NCBI RefSeq assembly: GCF_000485595.1
Contig: NW_014577156.1
Location: 241,377-274,088, forward strand
Source: Priapulus caudatus
Lineage: Eukaryota; Priapulida; Priapulimorpha; Priapulimorphida; Priapulidae
Direction of reading: 5' to 3'
Length of the DNA: 32,712 bases
Part shown: in pieces, positions 12,066-22,105 of the stretch
Numbering within the stretch: position 1 is the stretch's first letter
Layout: every line of letters starts with the position of its first letter
Position numbers and translations under genes: made by a program
The notes under the pieces: model-generated
The model's database searches: none
Seen by the model: only the letters and a program-made list of their open reading frames with translations
Told to the model about the DNA's origin: nothing

Positions 12066-12220
12066 TGCCTTGGTGCCCTTTCTCGAATTTTGAGAGTTGC
12101 CTTGGTGCTTTTTAAAATTGCCTCTGCTGCCCTTCCATTTTAGAGAAAAATTCAAGGCGATTTCGCAATGGCCCTAAAAAAATTTGGCCTTGCCCTTCTT
12201 GTCGCTTAATTCGAGGCCCG
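12066..12220. repeat. Short internally repeated element (GCCTTGGTGCCCTT family)
   Basis: Within about 150 bp the strings TGCCTTGGTGCCCTT, TGCCTTGGTGCTTTT, TGCCTCTGCTGCCCTT and GGCCTTGCCCTTCTT follow each other, ending near AATTCGAGGCCCGG. This looks like a degenerate non-coding repeat of a type seen dispersed in invertebrate genomes. No inverted termini were found. Confidence 0.5.
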
Positions 12221-12381
12221 GAAACTCATTGATGTAGGTTTTAAATCATCATATGGCATAGCACTAGCAAGATCAGTCAGATGCCAAGTTCAACAATTTC
12301 ATTTAAAACATATATGGTGAAAGCTTTCAAACGTTGCGTTCTCGCTGTCTATACCGATACCATTATTTCTTGTACTTTCAG

Positions 12382-12566
12382 GAAAGGCCAAAGCAGAACG
12401 CGCCCGACAAAGGGTGAGAGAAGCAGAAAATTCAATTTTCGCCATCAGTCAGCATGTATCGCAATGCGACACAATGCCGTCCAGTGCCACAAGAATTGTG
12501 AGAAGTGGAGGCTGTGTCCTTCAGCAAGAAAAACGCTTTCAAACGACAGAAAGAACTCTTGGTGAA
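12382..12566 (+). CDS. Candidate internal exon, product unknown
   Basis: A pyrimidine-rich tract ending TTGTACTTTCAG is followed by about 60 codons open in one frame, beginning KAKAERARQRVREAENS and rich in charged residues. A GTGAGT donor-like string follows directly at about 12,567. The Arg/Lys/Glu-rich start suggests a helical or coiled segment. I recognise no family. Another frame is also open here, so the coding claim rests only on the splice-like borders. It could be chance. Confidence 0.2.
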
Positions 12567-12814
12567 GTGTGAGTGATGTGGACTACACCTCTGCGATTTC
12601 TCTTTGGTAAAATCAATGTTTTTCAATTGGCCAGGTCATATGCCTATGGTCTTCTTTTTCGCATTTCCGTCCTCCACATATATCAGTCCTACATTTCTTT
12701 TCAGATGATGTCAAAACTTGCCACATTGTCTTTGCAAGTTTTGTGAAGGGACCACGATTGCGGTGACACATAAAGAGTGTACTTCACTTGCGATGATGTT
12801 GTTTTGCCGGCTCA
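12567..12814. other. No feature recognised
   Basis: Spacer between the candidate exon and the repeat complex that starts at 12,815. Confidence 0.35.
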
Positions 12815-12960
12815 TCAATTAACGATGTAGATAGTCGAGTCCCTGCATGGGGGCAGCCATGTTGGGTTAGTCACCCCCTCCAGCGGCCGTGAGTGGTGCC
12901 GGCCGTGTGAACAGCTAGGCTAGTGCCGTGTGGACACACGGTACGCAGTTCTGTGCTGGA
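12815..12960 (+). repeat. Inverted-repeat arm, left
   Basis: This arm reads ATCAATTAAC, then ATGTAGATAGTCGAGTCC, GTTAGTCACCCC, CTCCAGCGGCCGTGAG, GGCCGTGTGAACAG and GCCGTGTGGAC. The reverse complement of 14,680-14,832 gives the same blocks in the same order with small indels. Between the arms lies the LTR-like unit. The match extends past the TGTTGGGTTAG that might otherwise be taken as an LTR start, so that cannot be the outer edge. Confidence 0.8.
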
Positions 12961-13191
12961 ATCGGTTGAGGGAGGACTAGTAGTGCAGTTCGTCCCGGTA
13001 GCCAAGTGAGGGATGACTCGTCAGGTTGTATGTGTAGCCACGTCCACTCCGTGCGTATGCATGCTGTGGAGTGGCCTGTGAGCTGTGTGTGTGGCGGTTA
13101 TGGTGACAATTAGCGTACGAGTATCCGTGGTGAGGTACTTTATCATGGTCACGGGCGTTTGGCGTGTGCCTTGCCTCATGGGTGAGAGAGA

Positions 13192-13778
13192 CAGGCGCGT
13201 CGGTTAATTGGTGAGTATAGGCACTGTCGTATTGTCCTTGTCGTTGTGGGGTGAGTAAATAATACAGTACTAGTAATAGTCGAATATTAAATAGGTTGGT
13301 TTAATATTCCTAGACTAGAGTACGGGTATTGAGAAGTATTAACTCTCGTGCACGGCTGCACGGGAGGAGAGGCCGCCGGTCACTGTAGGCCTTCGCCCGG
13401 CTGCGTTCATAGTTTATTCTATTTGTTTAACCTCTGTGCTTACCCGGGGTGTGCACTTGTTATTCAACGTAACGTATAAGGCCGGCAGGCAGGAGTGGGG
13501 TTACCCCGTTGTGGTGTCTGGAGTGTGTGTCGCCCCTCGTCTGGCATGATTGACTAATTCTACGATGCACCGAACCGGAACATGGCAGAACGGGTTATTG
13601 CGGGAGCGCAGTAGCCTCGAAGCGTTCGGGTGGCTAGCGGGGTCCGGGAGGCGACGATACGGCCAGTTTCAACGTCTCCGGGCACAACAGGTGAGTGCAA
13701 TACCTAAGGTTGTGTGCTAGCCACTAAGTATCGACCGGTGGCGCCATCGGGTGTCGCCGGAAAACACGAAACGCTACA
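13192..13778 (+). repeat. 587 bp LTR-like dispersed repeat, copy 1
   Basis: The block from CAGGCGC-TCGGTTAATTGG to AACACGAAACGCTACA recurs at 29,840-30,428 in the same orientation, with only scattered substitutions and one 2 bp indel. That is far cleaner than the other repeat pairs in the window. It ends in CA and is followed at once by GTGGTGCCGTG, which resembles the start of retrotransposon primer-binding sites. Copy 2 is not followed by that sequence, as a solo LTR would not be. No gag or pol frame is present, so LTR identity is inference. It could be another kind of dispersed repeat. Confidence 0.75.
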
Positions 13779-13870
13779 GTGGTGCCGTGCCAGTGACCAG
13801 TGTAACTTCATCTACAGTGGTGCCGTGTCAGTGACCAGTGTAACTTCATCTACACTGGTGCGTGCCAGTT
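13774..13870. repeat. 38 bp tandem repeat, about 2.5 units
   Basis: Units start at 13,774, 13,812 and 13,850, exactly 38 bp apart. Each begins CTACAGTGGTGCCGTG (the third is slightly altered) and continues CAGTGACCAGTGTAACTTCAT. The array starts at the last bases of the LTR-like unit, so the possible primer-binding-like string is itself duplicated. Confidence 0.9.
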
Positions 13871-14410
13871 GCAGACTCTTTGTAATAGTGGTTGCATTTG
13901 GTGCCATGGTTTGCCGGTTGCGTGTTAGTCAACGCTTGACGGGAGGATGGCGTGAAATGCCGCCTAATGGTGCCGCTCGTGGGAGGTGACATCTAGGCGT
14001 GGTAATTCACCTGACCTTGATTTTTACAGGGTCGGTGTCCAGACACGGGTTGGTGGACATGTGGGGGTTAGTTTGACTCTGCCATCGTCCCTTACTCTAC
14101 GTAAAGGGCGGGAGTTGGTAAGGTTTTCCCCACGTCGTCGTGAGTCGGTCACTTTGTTTGCTCCGCTCGACGACGAAGCAGCAGCAGCACACGCTGAATG
14201 GTTGCCGTCGGTGGCTCGGCTGTTTGCCCTGCTCCACGCACCTGGCGTGTTTCTGGGTGGGTCAGTGAGGCAAGTAGACGATATGGCGGATTTCGGGCAC
14301 CGTGAGGGTAGCCCAGTACCCTCTCACCGATAGGGAGGGCCACACACAAGCTCAGGTGGAGGGTTAGCGCAGGGTTCGCGTTCACCCTCCCGATGTGGAG
14401 GTCGTGAGAG
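13871..14410 (+). other. Interior of the repeat complex, open frame of unknown meaning
   Basis: A 115-codon open frame runs 13,986-14,333 on the plus strand through clean sequence. The product is rich in Arg, Ser and Leu and shows no motif that I recognise, such as a CCHC zinc knuckle or an aspartic protease signature. If the flanking unit is an LTR, this would be the leader or a gag-like remnant. I would not annotate it as a gene on present evidence. Confidence 0.3.
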
Positions 14411-14510
14411 GAGGGTATGGTTAGTTTACCCCCCTCATGAGAGAATTTCTGATGGAATAGGAGGGTACGGTTAGTTTACCCCCCTCATGAGAGAATTTCT
14501 GATGGAATAG
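14411..14510. repeat. 50 bp exact tandem duplication
   Basis: Units 14,411-14,460 and 14,461-14,510 start GAGGGTA-GG and end GATGGAATAG. They differ at one base, T versus C at unit position 8. This is a recent duplication in clean sequence. Confidence 0.95.
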
Positions 14511-14679
14511 ATGTCATTTCGGAGTTGTATGTTATGGATGTTTTACGTTTCCCTGTCAAAGGCTCTTCCTTAACCGTTATTAGACACGTTACGAATAACT
14601 GTCCTCTGCCAACTACCTAAAAAGAACATTCCAAAAATAATTCAAAGAAAAATCAACATTTGTTATGCTGGTAGTCTAC
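14511..14679. other. No feature recognised
   Basis: AT-rich spacer between the 50 bp duplication and the right inverted arm. Confidence 0.4.
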
Positions 14680-14832
14680 TAAATGCGTCAGAAAACTGCG
14701 TATCCGTTAGTCCACACGGCCAACTAGCCCCTACCTGTTCACACGGCCAGGCGCCCTCACGGCCGCTGGAGGGGTGACTAACACAACATGCTGCGCATGA
14801 GGACTCGACTATCTACATGTTAATTGATAGAA
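14680..14832 (-). repeat. Inverted-repeat arm, right
   Basis: Reverse complement of 12,815-12,960, described there. The two arms enclose about 1.7 kb. The composition of this side (small indels, AT-rich flank) suggests lower sequence quality than the left arm. Confidence 0.8.
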
Positions 14833-14837
14833 ACGGA

Positions 14838-14990
14838 ATACAAAACGCACCACTAAAACGCAGACATAGAAATAATTATAACAGTCACAGAACCAGATCA
14901 CCGCAACTCCGTTCCCAGGAGCCACCCTGCTTTAGGAAACCGAGGGTCGTGCCACCGCACACTCCGCTCCCCGCCTTCAAGATTCGCCTC
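14838..14990. repeat. Dispersed repeat matching the window start (1-155)
   Basis: Direct copy of the first 155 bases. It abuts the right inverted arm, which suggests that the arm and this block are one repeat family and that another copy is cut by the left window edge. Confidence 0.6.
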
Positions 14991-17118
14991 ATAGGTCGAT
15001 CCAAAAACAATACTTAGCGGGGCATGTCCAAGGAGAAACCAAGTCTGGATCTATCTCGGTGCTGGCTGTCCTTCTCCGTGCACCCTTCTCGTCGTCGCCG
15101 AACTGCGCATGCCCGAGCGCGCTGACGGCGGCGCGCTTCTCACGGGGCACTGGTGGGTTGTGAGACCGTACTGGTCGTGCCGGCGTTCGCAAAGCGCGCA
15201 AATTCTCTTCGGACGCTGACTCGGGCCTTGCCACTTAGGGGTGCCTTCGCTGTCAAGGGGGAATATAACGGCACTCTCCATGAAGGCATTGCGTCGCACA
15301 GCCATCGCAGAGCTCCATCGCCTCCGGTTTTCACACTCGCGAGTCAGATCTCCTCCCGAACTGCTTCTCAGCCTCCGCGCAGCTTCCTCCTAGGCTGCGT
15401 CTTCCTTCGGTTCTTCCTGAAATGAGGACAATCACAAGTAGATTTCTGCTAATCAAACGAGCCTTCCCCTATCGAGTCTGAATATATCGGAGTTTACAAC
15501 CAATGCTTTGTGTTCTCTCGAATCACGTTTGGCAGGAAATTCCAGGAGTTATCAAGCTAACTTCGGAAAATACCGTCTCAAACTTCCGACACTAATCGGG
15601 GAATTAAACCCAAATTCGTCGACAAGGTAATAATCTGAATGCCCGTGTGGTAGAGCTAGCGCGTACCAGCCGTAGAAAGCCACGTGACGCAACTATAACC
15701 AGTGGTGTCCCTAACAAGAAACCGCGAATCAGTGCGTGGCAAATTCCCATCGGAACTAAAGCGGGGGCGCGCCGCTTGCGACTAGATTCACAGCCCGTAC
15801 AGTATGGATACCTGCACTCCACGTCCTACCCACAATATGGCCGTCCCGTGGACCCTAATATCTGCGTTAATCACAGTCTTAAACTCCAGGCGGCCCTACA
15901 AAGTCCGCCCGAATCAAGCTACTGACGAGAGACATGTCCAATCACTGAGCGCTCCCGAGCTCCGAATGCCCAGCGTTGCGTTGACCTATAGCGGATGTTG
16001 GCCCTTACGCAACTGAAAACAGCCAGCCGCAGCTACTCCGCTACAGCCTCAAGCAAGGTGAGTAGTATTATCAGAAAACACACCGAAGAGGGAACGTCAA
16101 CGACGGATCATATCAGACATCCTAGGCTAACCGGCAGACGCAATAATGCTGGGCAACTCGGGCGGCAACAGATCAGCAACAAGCCCTCTCACGAATTAAC
16201 TATGCTAGCCACCTGAAACTCTCGGTCTGACACTACCCCAGAGAATAATCTACCGAGAGACGAATCGTGACACCACTGACATCCAGTTACTGTTACCGCA
16301 CAAAGAATTATAATTCACGATAACATTATCTGGAACTACAGAGCTGCATGAATAGTATACAACGCATGGCAAGAGACTAACTGACATATTAAACGAATTA
16401 GCTACCGATAATGGCTTGCTCCCAATGAATCAACAGTCAGCCCTTGTCTGAAAACACTAGAGGGGAGACATAACCGTAAGTGCACGAAGCTTTCACTAAT
16501 TCTTACCCGGATGAGAGACAGCTGAATTAGAAGAAACAAAACACAAACGTCTCGCATGCCGGCGCACCAGGTGCTTAACAGGAAGAATTGCCAGAAATAT
16601 TATGAGGAGCGACCACCTGCCACCTTCTCCGATTGAGTATGTGAGCGGAACTAGAAGAAAAAGAAATCCTGGAGCCATTACCATCTCGTGACCCCGTGTC
16701 AATCCAAACACTGGGACATCCGTGCCGCGGCGTGTACTCATGTAGCAGAGAATTGCAGGAGTCCGTCAAAGCTAACGGCCACAGAATTCTCCCGGAAACC
16801 ACGCAAAAAAAAGACCCACCAAACCACCTCGTGCTCTACCCTAATAATGTCGACCTTCGATAACATTCAGAGTTATCTCCGGTCAAGAACCGTCACTACA
16901 TTCCATCTGGGGAAGGCTTAACCCCGACGAACCGTTTATCAACATAGTCGCTGCATTATCAACCTGCGCCCCAGTAAAGAGACCGTCAAAGCATTGAAAG
17001 CAAACAACCACTGTAGATGAAGCATCCCAATTTGAGATAACAATTACATCGAGAAGGGCTCTCATAAAACTGCCTATAACTCATAATTACTGAGGAAATA
17101 CCCTCCCTAGATTACCAA
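14991..17118. other. Unassigned stretch before the scaffold gap
   Basis: Only short frames on both strands. The longest, about 15,153-15,422 and 15,647-15,922 plus, are Arg/Ser/Pro-rich without recognised motifs. GC-rich DNA at 15,050-15,420 gives way to AT-richer sequence toward the gap. No tRNA, splice-bounded exon or repeat pairing was found. Confidence 0.35.
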
Positions 17119-17143
17119 NNNNNNNNNNNNNNNNNNNNNNNNN
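17119..17143. other. Assembly gap of 25 N
   Basis: A run of 25 undetermined bases. The foldback structure starts immediately to its right, so part of its left arm may be missing, and the order across this point is not proven by sequence. Confidence 0.99.
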
Positions 17144-17950
17144 GGAGGGAAGGGGGGGGGGGGCGTACATTCCCACTTTCCGCAAAAACACCCCATATCA
17201 AGTTTCCAGTAAAAATTAAAATCCCAATTCCCAGTCCCAGGAAATTATGTAAGACATGTTTTAAGTGAGAAAAACTTCAGTAGTTTAGGTTCTTCAAACA
17301 CTACATAACACTAATATTTACATTCACTATTATTTATCTGGGCTATAATTAATAAAATAATAAAAAGATAAAAAAATTAAAATAAATATTTTAGCTGCAG
17401 AATTGAACCCGAACAAATTGACAGCATTTCCCAGATCCCAAGACAATTTATAGAGGAGGGGTCTGTTCCACGTCTCGATGGATTCTGTTCCCGCAATCAC
17501 GAGAAATTTATCTCACCTCTTTCCCAGTTCCAGCTAATTAAAATGGGCCAATCGCCTCCCGCGTCCCCGGAAAATACCCGTTCCCCCCCCTCAAACATGA
17601 CGCATGGCCACACGGACACACGGCCCGCGACGGTCTCTTTTATGATTATATTACCCTCGACCCGGTTTTATTAATAAGAACCAGTTGGGACGGAGGGGGG
17701 GGGGGAGGGAGGACAGCTTAAAAGCGGGATATTTTGATAGAACGGGGCACAGAGTGTCGCGGCGGTACCTGTGGGAGCATAGACGGCTATTGAGGGCGCT
17801 GAACTTGAACGCTCAGTGTGTCCAGCAGCTAGAGTGCCAGCGGCAGTGTGTGACAAGTATGTGTTTGCATGAGATTTTGGACGGCGCACTTTACAAGAAT
17901 TGCGGCAATAATAGTCGGTAGAGAGTTACGAGCAAACATTAAGACTTTTT
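17144..17950 (+). repeat. Foldback arm, left (about 800 bp)
   Basis: The reverse complement of this block matches 19,440-20,280 over its whole length, with many small indels. Anchors, read outward to inward on this strand, are CGTACATTCCCACTTTCC, AATTATGTAAGACATG, TAATTAATAAAATAATAAAA, CCAGTTCCAGCTAATTAAAATGG, ATTATATTACCCTCGACCCGG, AGAACCAGTTGG, the G-run near 17,698, CAGCTTA, CAGCAGCTAGAG and GAGAGTTACGAG. The open frame at 17,685-17,918 inside it looks like chance. The outer end has a G-run. It could be a foldback transposon arm or one of two inverted copies of an element. Confidence 0.8.
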
Positions 17951-18231
17951 AGGTAGTAAATACGATTTTACGTATTTATTTTGTTAGATCGCCGATTACT
18001 ATTTTATTTGGAAAAGCTCAAGTGCCTGTGACATCCACGCCAAAACTAGTCAACAGGCTAGTCATCCAGCATATATTTGGATCTAAGTCAAGTCTACACG
18101 GGAGAGTTTACTCTAGTTCCTAGGGTTCATTTTCAGTATTTAGGTTATAATACGCCTCATAGAAAAGGTTTCCATGGTTTCAATACCATTAGAAAAATAA
18201 TAATTTAAAAATTGTTTTTTTAAATAACGAC
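17951..18231. other. Foldback spacer, nothing recognised
   Basis: AT-rich non-coding sequence between the left foldback arm and the internal repeat copy. Confidence 0.4.
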
Positions 18232-18463
18232 TCAGTTGATAATTAACGCGGTGCCGCGCATCAATAATACGCGCACGGATCTGGCTAAGTTTCGCGAAAA
18301 ACTCCACTTTCCATCAACAGCGCTACAGACTGAGGGTCTTGTTTGTCTTTTTATTCATTTTAAAGCAAAAGGATTGTATATCTTATAAAACGGACATATA
18401 GTTTTCAGTTATAATATGGATAAATTTTGCCCATTAAAATGAATATCGTTCGGTTAATAGATC
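18232..18463 (+). repeat. Dispersed repeat, copy of 7,671-7,878
   Basis: Shared ordered blocks are CGGTG-CCGC, GCGCACG-ATCTG, CACTT-CCA, CTACAGAC, TTATTCATT, AAAGCAAAA-GATTGTA, GACATATAG, GTTATAATATGG, ATAAATTT and GAATATCGTTCGGT. It is a fragment of the candidate TTAA element at 7,557, here without its ends, lying between the foldback arms. Confidence 0.75.
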
Positions 18464-18576
18464 TCTCCTCTTTTCTTCCTACGCATCTTTCTCCGTTAGC
18501 CTTTGTTAATCCGCGTTGAACGTCCGACGTGTTTTGAGAGAGATGCTATTTAACGGCACACAAAAAATTAATCAAT
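18464..18576. other. Short spacer before the poly-A tract
   Basis: Non-coding sequence with no repeat match found. The element at 7,557 does not continue here. Confidence 0.35.
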
Positions 18577-18662
18577 TAAAAAAAAAAAATAAATAAAATA
18601 AAAAAAAAAAAAAATTTTTTATGTGTTTAAAAAAAAAAAAAAAAAAAAAAATAAAAAAAAAA

Positions 18663-18698
<36 letters not shown>

Positions 18699-18745
18699 AT
18701 AAAAACAAAAAAAAAGAAAAAAAAAAAAAAAAAAAAATGAAAAAA

Positions 18746-18807
<62 letters not shown>

Positions 18808-18860
18808 TTAAAAAAAAAAAAAAAAAAAATAAAAAAAAAAAATAAAATAATAAAAAATAA
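18577..18860. repeat. Poly-A low-complexity tract
   Basis: About 280 bp consist almost wholly of A with scattered T, G and C. Long Lys-only or Phe-only frames here are artefacts of composition. Such length is unusual for a genomic poly-A and may be a retroposon tail, a homopolymer expansion, or long-read error. Confidence 0.9.
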
Positions 18861-19439
18861 CATATTATACTAATTAAAGAAGAAAATAAATAATAAATGA
18901 TATAATACATGAAATAATATAGTAAAGATTAAAATAATAAAGAAAATAATATACAATACATATATGACTTTATAATTAGAAATAAAAAATAGAACAACAT
19001 CGAATAGAAGTAAGCGTACCCAGAATATGTAGATAGATAAGAAGATTTTAAAACAATCTATATATAATAATATAAATATTATATATAAATTTAAATATTT
19101 ATAAAATCTCGCGCTCGCCATATTTATATAGAAATTAAGACGATAATAAATATAAAAAAATAAATATAAAGAAAAAAATGAAAAAATAACATAAATGAAC
19201 AATAGAGTAACATATCATCCATAATATATAACAATACTTCATAGATAAAATAACTAGACTAACAGATAGAACATAAAAAGAAATGTTGAAATGTATAGTT
19301 AGAGCAGAAAATTGAGACAAAATGAAAAGAGCAAATATGGAAGATATATATACAAAAAAAATAAAAATAATATAAGAAAGACAATGAACATAAAAATAAA
19401 AAAAATACAGAAAAAATATAATATATAAAATACAAGTCT
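18861..19439. other. Extreme AT-rich island
   Basis: Nearly all A and T with very few G or C over about 580 bp. An exception is CTCGCGCTCGCC near 19,110, a string of the kind found in miniature transposons. Frames here (Tyr/Phe/Ile-rich) reflect composition. No rRNA or tRNA signal supports a mitochondrial origin. Confidence 0.6.
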
Positions 19440-20280
19440 ATAATAGTTACTCTACTACTCTATTTACTAATATATTGTTCAAATTCTATGCTCACAAATG
19501 CCGTCCACAATGCTCCAACTCGTGCCACACACCACTAGCTGTACAGCACACTGGCCGCCTCGCACCTCTAGCTGCGCTAGCACCACTGACTGCTCAGTAT
19601 ACGGCTGATTAGAGGTCTAGGATCCTCAGAGGTACTGCCCGGACACGGTCTGATCCTTTCTATCTCAAAACTAGGTCCCCTTATTAAGCCTGTCTCCCTC
19701 CCCCCCCCGGTCCAACTTTGGTTCTTCTACTTTCACATAAACAACCGGGTCCCGAGGGTAAATATAATCTAAGAGCGACCGTCGCGCCGTGCTGCTCGTG
19801 TGGCCCATCGTCTGTTTGAGGGGGGGAACGTGGTATTTTGCGGGACGCGGGGATTAGGCCATTTTAATTAGCTTGGGAACGCGAAATTGTGAAGATAATT
19901 TTCCGTGATTCGGGAACACGAAAGTTCATCGCGGACGTGTGGAAAAGACCCTCTAAATTGTTGATCTGGAAATTGTTCAAAATTTTCGGTAGGTCTTTCA
20001 ATTTCTGCGCGTAATATTTATTTTATTTTTTTATTTTTTTTTTTTTTTTTCTTATTTTATTTTATTAATTATGGCCTCGATATATATATAGTATGTAAAC
20101 TGATTTAGGTGTTTATGTAGTCGTTTTGGAAACACCTAATATTCTGAATTCTTAAAACATGTGTCTACATACATTCTGGGAACTGCGAATTTGGGATTTT
20201 TTCTTTACGGGAACTCGGGATATGGGTGTATTTTTTTGCTGGAAAGTGAATTGTACCCCCCCCCTGCCGTTCTCTCCCCT
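19440..20280 (-). repeat. Foldback arm, right (about 840 bp)
   Basis: Reverse-complement partner of 17,144-17,950, described there. Its outer end reads GGAAAGTGAATTGTACC followed by a C-run. It contains a T-run (20,016-20,050) opposite the A-rich run of the left arm. Duplicate copy 1 begins directly after it at 20,281. Confidence 0.8.
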
Positions 20281-21576
20281 GCTCTGTTTACTCGTCATTT
20301 TTAATATTGTTCTGTCCCTTCTTTAGGTTATGTTCGTTTATTTCTATTGGGTCCCACTACTTTGGTCTCCTACTTGGTATGATTAATTGTGTTCTGTGAC
20401 CTAATTCGGGCTGACTGTCTCTGTAATAACCTGATTTCTGATTTATTTTCCTAATGTTTCTATGTCTCCTAATGTCTATATTTTGAAACTCTGTATTACA
20501 TCAAGAGCTAATAATACCTATAAGGTTTATTGTATTATAGCTCTTATTATATTAGACAATTGGTCGCGACGCCTGGTTCGCGGCTATATCGACAGCGCTG
20601 AGATTAGGGTTGAATTACCAACATATATTTGTGATCTGCTCGTTTCTGGATCCTTGACATCTGTCAGAATGAGTATTGTATTGGGGGGGGCCGGGTTTTC
20701 AATTACTATCCGTTTCGTTCGTATCCGTTCGTCAACATTTGGCTACGCGTGTTTCAACGAATAACTTGAGAACGTTTAGACCCCACATTTTTCAAATTGC
20801 ACAGTTGTTATTTTCCTATGGGAGAGATCTGAACGTCTTATTTTGGGGCCACGCAGTTGACCTACTTCGAGCCGACTCCCACTTTTGGAAAAAGTGAGAA
20901 TATGGCCAAAGCTCTATGTTCAGGTTCACTTGGATTTTGCTGATTTTAGGATTTACTTGTGAATGAATGAGGACTGCATATGGCCAAAAATATAACACGG
21001 GTTTTGATATTCTTTCTTTAAATTATGTGCAAATTTACGGCTAGATTTTAGGCCCCATTTTTCGCTAATATGATGCATTTAAGTGTCTGCCTTACGGTCA
21101 ACGATAACTCAAGAACCGTTTTGACCACATGTTTAAATTGTGTTGGCTGCTATGGGATAGATATGCACGTTCTTATTTTGGAGCATCCAGTCGACCTGAC
21201 TTCGATGGCCCGCCCTTTGGACAAATTAAGTGGAAATGAGCCATCAACAGATTCATTTCGGATTTTTGTCCAAGTTAAATTTTATCCTTAACCTTACCTA
21301 CCTAATCATTTACATACGTGTAATATTGCAGGGTGCGAAATTTAACGCGGAGTCTGCGAGTCAAATACCTCCCCTGATTCTTATTGTCGGACTCCTTTTG
21401 ATTTGACATATGCATGGATCGTTGTGGCTTCTCTGAACAATTCTGCCATACTAACTAGTTCATTCGTGAGCACGGGCCTCGCTGAATTACTGAATTTTTT
21501 TCAGCTAATTGCAAAGAAATTTTGGGCAGACGTGCAACTGCCATGAGCTTAAAAATAAGCACTGTATGCGGTATTG
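20281..21576. repeat. Segmental duplicate copy 1, part a (matches 27,474 to about 28,648)
   Basis: From CTCTGTTTACTCGTCATTTTTA onward this aligns in order with 27,474 onward. Copy 1 is consistently longer because of inserted single bases and expanded homopolymers. It includes the degraded forms of the hairpin at 27,666 and of the internal tandem unit at 27,869. No coding sequence is present. Confidence 0.9.
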
Positions 21577-22105
21577 TTAAAAGGCCCTCACAATGCGCAT
21601 CCAAACGCTAATTTCTGCATGTACTAGACTTAGCAAATACTTCGTGTCATGACCTAATCACATACCCTCTATGACAAATAACTTAGTGCTTCCCATTTCA
21701 CTGCTGTGTTTGCTTAACAACCCACAAGAAAGGAGGTGAGACTAAACTGGCATTCTTTGGCTGCTCAACGCCCGACTGTCTTTGCCAAGCAAAGATAGCT
21801 CGAAGTTCAGGTGCGTGACGTCACATGTTTTTAATCTTTGCTGCGCTCGCTACCGCTGATTAACGCAGCATCCGCTGCACGGTGTGGCTTGGGGATTGGG
21901 GAACTGGTCAAAAACAACATCGGAGATTTCAACAACTTGGAGGTATTTTCAAATACTTTTATAAACACACGTTGCAGTGGAAATGGGATCGAGGAACTAG
22001 AGATTTATTTTGTCATATGGTAGTGTGATATGCATGCACGGAAGTATTGCTAGTCTATTTACTGCGAGTAATTAGCGTATTGGATGCGCCTTGTGCAGCC
22101 TTTAA
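21577..22105. mobile_element. TTAA-target miniature transposon, 525 bp insertion
   Basis: Copy 2 reads TATTGTTAATATCTTTAA uninterrupted near 28,640-28,660. Copy 1 has TTAA at 21,577, about 520 bp of extra sequence, then TTAA at 22,102 and the same downstream bases. The ends are inverted repeats: left AGGCCCTCACAATGCGCATC, right (minus strand) AGGCTGCACAAGGCGCATCC. Both continue CAA-CGCTAATT and remain alike for about 55 bp. The TTAA duplication, long inverted ends and lack of a transposase frame fit a non-autonomous piggyBac-type element. The filled and empty sites define its borders to the base. Confidence 0.85.

Noticed and set aside
12850-13778. A 929 bp LTR beginning TGTTGGGTTAG
   Set aside because: The inverted partner at 14,680-14,832 extends beyond that TG, and copy 2 lacks the first 340 bp, so it cannot be the element border.
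13986-14333. gag protein of an LTR retrotransposon
   Set aside because: The frame is open but has no CCHC knuckle or capsid-like motif, so it is kept only as an unexplained frame.
18572-18910. Poly-Lys and poly-Phe frames
   Set aside because: Translation of a poly-A tract; no coding meaning.
18861-19439. Mitochondrial insertion, because of the extreme AT content
   Set aside because: No rRNA, tRNA or mitochondrial protein motif was visible.
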